Source: Candidatus Sodalis sp. SoCistrobi (lineage in GTDB: Bacteria; Pseudomonadota; Gammaproteobacteria; Enterobacterales; Enterobacteriaceae). Taken from it: DNA of 57,932 nt. Location: positions 1-57,932 of the forward strand of contig NZ_FRDB01000001.1 of assembly GCF_900143145.1 (NCBI RefSeq), written 5' to 3'. The translations under genes and the position numbers were made by a program. Positions 52,841-57,932 of the stretch are shown piece after piece; within the stretch, counting starts at the first letter, position 1; the number at the start of each line of letters is the position of its first letter. The notes under the pieces are model-generated. The model had not been told where the DNA came from and ran no database searches. It saw nothing but the letters and a program-made list of their open reading frames with translations.

Positions 52841-55201
52841 TCAAAACAATCCCATTTGACCCGATACAAGAGTAGCAAAATCATCCTGCATAAAAGGCAG
52901 GATCGCGTCCGCCACCGGCTGCAACTGCTTGCTGAGATAATGATCATAATCCGGCGGGTTCTGGCGGCATTCCAGCGGCTCGGGGCCGGCGGTGGTCATG
53001 ACATAGCTAATCCAACCGCCGTTTTGATACTGCTGCGGGCGTTGCTGGCGCTGATTATAATCATCGGCGATGCGCGCCGCGCGGGCCTGGGGCGGGATGT
53101 TGCGCTCGTATTCGCCGAGTTTGCGCCGCAGCCGCTTGCGATAAATCAGCCTGTCGTCGAAGCTGCCATCGAGCGTTTGGCGCACGTAATCGCGCACGAA
53201 AGACTGATACGGCTGGCGGCGAAAAATGCGCTCATAGAGCTGCTGCTGAAATTGCTGAGCCAGCGGCGTCCAGTCGCTGCGAACCGTTTCCAGCCCTTTA
53301 AACACCATGCGATCCCCTTGCTCGTCCTGCACCAGCCCGGCATAGCGTTTTTTACTGCCCAGCTCCGCGCCGCGGATGGTCGGCATCAAAAACCGGCTGA
53401 AATGCGTCTCGAATTCCAATTCCAGGGCGCTGTCGAGATCCCATTGTTGGCGCAGATGGTCCCGCCACCAGCCGTTGATTTTGCTCACCAGCGCCTGACC
53501 GATGGCCACCGCGTCGTCCTGTGCAAAGGGGCGTTTGAGCCAGACGAAAGTGGAGTCGGTATCGCCGTAAATGACCGGATAACCCTCCGCCTCGATAAGC
53601 TCCCGCGTCTGGTGCATGATGGCGTGGCCGCGCAGGGTAATGGAGGAGGCCAGACGGTTTGTCGAAAAACCGGCAGCCGGGCGCGCCCAACACACCATAA
53701 AAAGCGTTCATGATGATTTTCATCGCCTGGGACAGCGGCGCGTTATGGTCGCGTTTGGCGCGCTCCCGACCCTGCCAGAGTTGGTCGACGATGGCCGGCA
53801 GGCAGTGATGCCGGCGCGAAAAGCGCGCACCGGCGAAACCCGCCAGCGTGTCGGGGCCTTCACCCGCCGCCAGCCCTTCAATCAACCCGACCGGGTCTAT
53901 CAAAAACGTGCGGATGATAGAGGGGTAAAGGCTTTTGTAGTCCAGCACCAGCACCGAATCGTACAGCCCGGGACGGGAGTCCATGACATAACCGCCGGGG
54001 CTGGCCTGCGGCGCCACGTCGCCGAGGTTGGGCGCGACATAACCGGCGCGGTGCATGCGCGGCATATACAGCCAGCTGAACGCCGCCACCGATCCGCCGC
54101 AAGTCCGGTGACCGTCGCCCGCTCCAGCAGGAACGCCAGCAGCCCGGTGTGCTCGAAAATGCGCGTCACCAGCTCGCAGTCTGTCAGATTATAATGCGCC
54201 AGACCCGGCGGATCTTCGCGATACAGACGATCGATTTCATCCATGCGATCGTAGGGGGTGGCGATAGCTTTGCCCTCCCCGAGCAGCGTCCGCGCCACAT
54301 GCTCCAGGCTAAAGGAAGAAAATTGCCAAAAGGCGGACTTCAAACCGTCAATGCCGTCGATAATCAGACGGCCCGCGGCCGCAGCGTAAAAATACCCTTG
54401 CTTGAAACCGTGTTCACGCCATTCCAGCGCCTCGCCGCCGCGGCCGAGGCGTAGCGGCAAGCCGTAGCGTTCGGCGTGCTTTTGCAGCATGCGCAAATCG
54501 AACTGCACCAGATTCCAGCCGATAATGGCGTCGGGATCGTGGCGGGCGAACCAGGCGTTCAGCCGTTCGATAAGGCCTTTGCGGCTGGGGACATATTCCA
54601 GTTGCATCTCCGGCCGTGTCGCGGGAGGGCCGCCCGGCTCCCCCAACATATAAACCTGATGCTGGCCGCAGCCGTGCAGGCCGATACAATAGAGCTCGCC
54701 GAAGCGGTTGGTTTCGATATCCAGCGACACCAGCGACAGGGAGGGGCGGTAATCCGGCGCGGGCTTCAGCCGCGCGTCCCGCACCTGACCGTCGGCACCG
54801 ATTGTCCCATCGAACAAAACCGGTGCGGTGATGAATCGTTCCATCAAGTAGCGCTCCGGCGGGCGGATATCGGCTTCGTACAGCGGAATGCCGGCGTCGG
54901 CGAGGAGTTTCTCCGCCCGCGCCAGCGTCCGGTAATGGCGGCAATAAAGGCCGTCGACCGGCCGGCGCTGGAAATCGAGCAGCGCCAGCGGCCGCAGCTG
55001 CACGTCTTCGCCGGCCAGCAGCGTGCGGACGCGATCGCTAAACATCGTCGGAACAAAAGCCACCGCCTCCTGAGGCGGCAGGCTGACCTTTTGCGCGCCC
55101 TGATCCGTCGCCAGCCAAAGATCGATGGCGCTGCCGGCGGGGGTATCCCGCCAGTGGCGAGTGAGAATAAACCCCTGCTGCGGCAGGGACGGTGCGGACA
55201 T
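52841..55201 (-). pseudogene. polB: polB, DNA polymerase II, with two frameshifts
   Basis: PolB is the SOS-induced family B polymerase used in replication restart and repair. From ATG 55201 the exonuclease domain is in frame ([33 protein letters not shown]). Near 54097 about 13 bases are lost between TVTGLA and [21 protein letters not shown]. The polymerase motif [13 protein letters not shown] follows in a second frame. Near 53658 an extra A in GACAAACCG shifts the frame again after GCRFFD. The third frame carries LASSITLRGH and the catalytic YGDTDSTFVWL to the end at 52841. All motifs remain readable, so decay is recent. Confidence 0.93.
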
Positions 55202-55416
55202 AACCTCAGGCTATCCTATAAACGTGGTGAAGGGCGCCGGGCGAAAGGGCATCGCGCTTGCGGCACCGGCATCAGGTAAAGTATGAGTATTTATACAGTC
55301 CTTGTCCAGTTCGCTGCGGGGAGGGGGCTTTTTGCCAAATCCGTATACAATTGAGTGTTTGACGTGCCGGCGTCCGACATTGACAATCCGCGGCGGGTTT
55401 ATCACGAAGAGGGGTT

Positions 55417-56184
55417 ATGGAAGCCTTTTTTGAACACTGGATTACGCAATCCTTGGCTTTCTCACTGTTGGCGGTCACGCTGGTGGCGTTTCTTGAATCG
55501 CTGGCGCTGGTGGGGCTGCTGCTGCCGGGCACGGTGATGATGGCGACGCTCGGGGCGTTGATTGGCAGCGGGAAAATGGCGTTTTATCCCGCCTGGGGTG
55601 CCGGCATTATCGGTTGCCTTATGGGGGACTGGATCTCTTGGTATATCGGCCACGCCTTTAAAAAGCCGCTCAAGACGCTGTCGTTTTGGAAAAAACACCG
55701 ATCCATGTTGACTAAAACCGAGCATGCGCTGCACCGGCATAGCATGATGACCATTCTGGTGGGCCGTTTCATCGGCCCGACCCGACCGCTGGTGCCGCTG
55801 GTGGCCGGCATGCTGGATCTCTCGCCCTATAAATTTGCCTTGCCGAACATCATCGGCTGTGTGAGCTGGCCGCCGGTGTATCTGCTGCCCGGTATTCTGG
55901 CGGGGGTGGCGATCAATATCCCGGCGGGGGAAAGTACCGGCCAGTTCCGCCTCCTGCTGTTGTGCAGCGCGCTGTTGCTCTGGCTGGCCTGCTGGCTGTT
56001 GTGGCGCTGGGGGCGCAGCGCCAGGCGAGCGCCGGATCGTCTGAGCCGCTGGCTGCCCGCCGCGCGGCTGCGCTGGCTGGCGCCGCTGCTGGCGCTGGCG
56101 GCCGTGGCGGCCATCGTTCTGCTGGTGCGCCATCCGCTGATGCCGCTGTACGCCGGCCTGCTGTGGCATGTGCTGCGGTTTTAA
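55417..56184 (+). CDS. yabI: DedA family membrane protein YabI
   Basis: DedA proteins are inner-membrane transporters of the VTT superfamily, linked to undecaprenyl phosphate or phospholipid translocation and membrane potential. The 255-residue product (E. coli YabI 254) shows the family signature LVGLLLPGTVMM, the GxxxGD stretch (GCLMGDWISWYIGH) and VGRFIGPTRPLVPLVAG with its conserved Arg. Several membrane segments follow. It is divergent from polB; in E. coli yabI is also near this locus. Intact. Confidence 0.93.
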   Translation: MEAFFEHWITQSLAFSLLAVTLVAFLESLALVGLLLPGTVMMATLGALIGSGKMAFYPAWGAGIIGCLMGDWISWYIGHAFKKPLKTLSFWKKHRSMLTKTEHALHRHSMMTILVGRFIGPTRPLVPLVAGMLDLSPYKFALPNIIGCVSWPPVYLLPGILAGVAINIPAGESTGQFRLLLLCSALLLWLACWLLWRWGRSARRAPDRLSRWLPAARLRWLAPLLALAAVAAIVLLVRHPLMPLYAGLLWHVLRF

Positions 56185-56250
56185 GCTGAATCAGACGACC
56201 GCGGCGCGCCTGGCCGAGAGGGCCTAACGCGTTGCCGGGTCCCCCCGACC

Positions 56251-56429
56251 GTGTTTTCACCAAGCGTGCGGCGGGCTGACGCCGGGTCGGGTGTTTTCCC
56301 TAGCCTGTAGCGGGCTGACGCCGGGTCGGGTGTTTTCCCCAGCCTGTAGCGGGCCGACGCCGGGCCGGTGTTTTTCCCCAGCCTGTAGCAAGCTGGCGCC
56401 GTGCCGGGCGTTTTTCCCCAATGCGCTGA
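56251..56429. repeat. 39-bp tandem repeat after yabI
   Basis: Copies start at 56251, 56291, 56330 and 56369, with a partial at 56408. The unit reads GTGTTTTCCCCAGCCTGTAG and continues with cgggctgacgccgggtcgg. The first copy has 40 bases, the others 39. Since 39 is a multiple of 3 a minus-strand frame shows a repeated 13-residue motif (YRLGKTPDPASAR), but I see no sign of a gene. It lies between the 3' ends of yabI and the racemase pseudogene. Confidence 0.92.
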
Positions 56430-56454
56430 CCAGGGAAGCCGGGCCGGCAGGGGG

Positions 56455-57411
56455 TCAGCCATGGCGTTTAATCGTTTGGCTGGTGAGTGCATACTTGTCA
56501 ATTAGCGCTCTGTCCAAGGCCACGCCGAGGCCGGGACGTTGCGAAATAGCCACTTTTCCGCGCTCGACGGCCTTGGCCCCGCCGCCAATCAGAGCCGGGA
56601 ACAGCGGCGTTTCATCAAATTGCATTTCCAGCATGCCCGCGCCACCCACGGCGGCGCAGACATGGGCGCTGACGGCATCGCAAACGGGACCGGAGGGATT
56701 ATGCGGGGAAAAGGTCGCCCCTTGCTGCTGGATATTGGCGGCCACCGTCATCATCTCCTCAATGCCGCCGACATATTTCGCATCGGGCATATAGACGTCA
56801 TAAACGCGTTTATCCCAGAACGGGGCAAAGCTCTCCGTCCTGATGTTTTCCTCGCAGCCCGCCAGCAGGACGCGCTGTGCGTTCGCCTGCGCTTTGACCG
56901 CGACCAAATCATCCAAATCGGCGCGCGTTTCCGGCAACGGGCATTCCAGCCAGTGCAGGTGAAAGCGTTCCGTTAAGGACAATACTGCTTGCGCCGTGGG
57001 TAAATCCAGGCGCCAATGGCAATCCACCATCAGGCGGATATCCGCGCCGATGGCGTCTCTGACGCGATCAATGCGCTCTATCCCCTTTTGCAGCGCTGCG
57101 CTGGCCTCAGCCGGGGGCTGGCGACGGCAGTTGACCTCATCGAACGGCGCGATTTTGATGGCCGTGTGTCCGTAGGCGATGGCGGTGCGGGCGCTGGCGG
57201 CAAACCCCGCCTGCGAGCGGTCGAGGGTTTTGCGGTTAACGCTGCAATCCCGCGCCAATGCCGCCGAGCTTGATCTGATTCGCGAGGGCGGCGGGCGTCT
57301 GGAATGGAAAAGCGCGGCGAGAAAGGGCGAACCGCAGGAAAACGACGAAGTGCCGGTGCGGCGTTTTCTGCGCAGCAGAAAGCTTTGGGGGTTAGTGATT
57401 GCCCATATGGG
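56455..57411 (-). pseudogene. Mandelate racemase/enolase-superfamily enzyme, 5' part lost
   Basis: From about the RSQAGFAASARTA segment to the C terminus the product reads as a mandelate racemase/muconate lactonising enzyme-type TIM barrel: TAIKIAPFDEV (catalytic KxxP region), VDCHWR (metal Asp), WLECPLPE (metal Glu), GCEEN (third Glu) and TFSPHNPSGPV (catalytic His). The first ~65 residues do not read as the family's capping domain and look frame-scrambled. The IS4-family fragment begins at 57412, so no proper 5' end remains. Substrate cannot be told, perhaps an acid sugar. Confidence 0.8.
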
Positions 57412-57543
57412 CATAGGTATCTACACATCAGGGAGGAGGCTTAAGAGCAACTCTCGCTAAATGAGTAAGTTCTTCCAGACTATATTCCGATAATAATTTT
57501 AGTGTATTCAACAAGATGGATAGGCCAGCGAGCAGAGCAGGAG
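57412..57543 (-). mobile_element. 3'-terminal fragment of the IS4-family element
   Basis: These 132 bases are the reverse complement of 1245-1376, ending exactly where a second element begins. It includes the terminal inverted repeat (57412-57428) and the last ~38 codons of the transposase. The transposase is on the minus strand, with its 3' end facing the interior of the window. Confidence 0.93.
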
Positions 57544-57805
57544 AGGCTGTAAAATAATCTGTGTAAATGGCATTTTTAGCAAAACCTTTAAAGGACTACA
57601 AAATGCCTATCAGCAACGATCTTATTGACCAATTGCTCCAGGATTGCCACTCCCCTCAGGACCTGTTGGGGGAATCAGGATTACTCAAGGAACTGACCAA
57701 ACGACTGGCTGAACAAGTTCTTGAAGCCGAGATGGATATACATCTTGGGTATGCCAAGCACGATCCTGCTGGGAATAACTCTGGCAACTCCCGAAACGGC
57801 AAGAC
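57544..57805 (+). mobile_element. 5' fragment of an IS256-family insertion sequence
   Basis: It begins right where similarity to the IS4-family copy stops, with aggctgtaaaataatctgtg, a plausible IS256-type left end. It carries the transposase start and is cut off at 57805 by an IS3-family left end. The element seems to have inserted into the IS4-family copy. Confidence 0.8.
57603..57805 (+). pseudogene. IS256-family transposase, N-terminal fragment
   Basis: The frame MPISNDLIDQLLQDCHSPQDL ... LTKRLAEQVLEAEMDIHLGY ... NSRNGKT is the standard opening of mutator/IS256-type transposases (about 400 residues when whole). ATG 57603 has an AAAGGA upstream and is preferred over ATG 57567. Only about 67 codons remain before the inserted IS3-type end; the catalytic DDE residues are missing. 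Confidence 0.88.
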
Positions 57806-57932
57806 TGAATCACCCCGGATAAATTAGAGTCTATACTTTAAAAGTGGAGGTCTCTATGACAACGACCAAACGTTACTCTCCGGAAGTCCGTGAACGGGCA
57901 GTTAATCTAGTGCTGGAAACTCAGCATGAGCA
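57806..57932 (+). mobile_element. Left end of an IS3-family insertion sequence (window edge)
   Basis: It begins tgaatcaccccggataaatt, which resembles the left ends of IS629/IS3411-type elements (tgaaccgccccggg...). The first gene follows after about 50 bases. The rest is beyond the window. Confidence 0.8.
57856..57932 (+). CDS. IS3-family transposase subunit OrfA, partial
   Basis: ATG 57856, behind GTGGAGG, opens MTTTKRYSPEVRERAVNLVLETQ, like the helix-turn-helix start of IS629-type OrfA proteins (RFSPEVRQRAVRMVLE). OrfA binds the element's ends and is made with OrfB by frameshifting. The gene runs off the window, so integrity is unknown. Confidence 0.85.
   Translation, partial: MTTTKRYSPEVRERAVNLVLETQHE

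Noticed and set aside
56181-56501. Minus-strand frame with a repeated YRLGKTPDPASAR motif
   Set aside because: A product of the 39-bp repeat, which is a multiple of three. No start signal or family match.

Overview
The window reads as a stretch of chromosome from a gammaproteobacterium of the order Enterobacterales. Gene order follows Escherichia coli from about minute 99.6 through zero to minute 1.4: nadR-ettA-slt-trpR-yjjX-gpmB-rob-creA-arcA-thrLABC-yaaA-yaaJ-talB-mog-dnaKJ-nhaA-rpsT-ribF-ileS-lspA-fkpB-ispH-dapB-carAB-folA-apaHG-rsmA-pdxA-surA-lptD-djlA-rluA-rapA-polB-yabI. Many fresh pseudogenes, several insertion sequences and fairly high GC fit a recently host-restricted insect symbiont of the Sodalis type. 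That assignment is inference; I cannot name the species from the sequence alone.

Layout. 1-1376 is a complete IS4-family element with 17-bp perfect inverted ends. It sits inside nadR, of which only a broken 3' half remains. 2263-10395 holds ettA, slt, trpR, yjjX, gpmB, rob, creA and arcA. 11262-16159 is the thr operon: promoter, leader peptide and attenuator look sound, but thrA has a frameshift and thrB a stop codon, while thrC is open. 16360-27331 holds yaaA, an alanine/sodium symporter gene, talB, mog, an MFS pseudogene, dnaK-dnaJ under a sigma-32-type promoter, nhaA and rpsT. 27709-33410 is the ribF-ileS-lspA-fkpB-ispH operon. A SMP-30 family gene, dapB, carAB with two ARG boxes, and folA follow. 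41326-48088 (minus strand) is the lptD-surA-pdxA-rsmA-apaG-apaH operon. From 48272 the sequence decays: djlA, rapA and polB are all broken, with rluA and the DedA gene yabI intact. The right edge (56455-57932) is a truncated enolase-superfamily gene followed by three nested insertion-sequence fragments.

The retained genes cover translation (ileS, rpsT, rsmA, rluA, ettA), envelope building (surA, lptD, lspA, slt), cofactors (ribF, pdxA, folA, ispH), pyrimidine/arginine precursors (carAB), DAP/lysine (dapB) and protein folding (dnaKJ). Lost or damaged are threonine synthesis, NAD salvage control, SOS polymerase II, an RNA-polymerase recycling factor and a DnaJ-type co-chaperone.

The most unusual signal is a set of tandem-repeat arrays. 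Each has its own unit (30, 49, 19, about 8 and 39 bp). All lie between convergent gene pairs: thrC/yaaA, nhaA/rpsT, ispH/SMP-30 gene, folA/apaH and yabI/racemase. I saw none in the divergent gaps. The 19-bp array after ispH is a string of small hairpins that resembles the ispH stop-codon region. I found no tRNA, rRNA, CRISPR array, prophage or defence system, and no clearly new enzymatic system.
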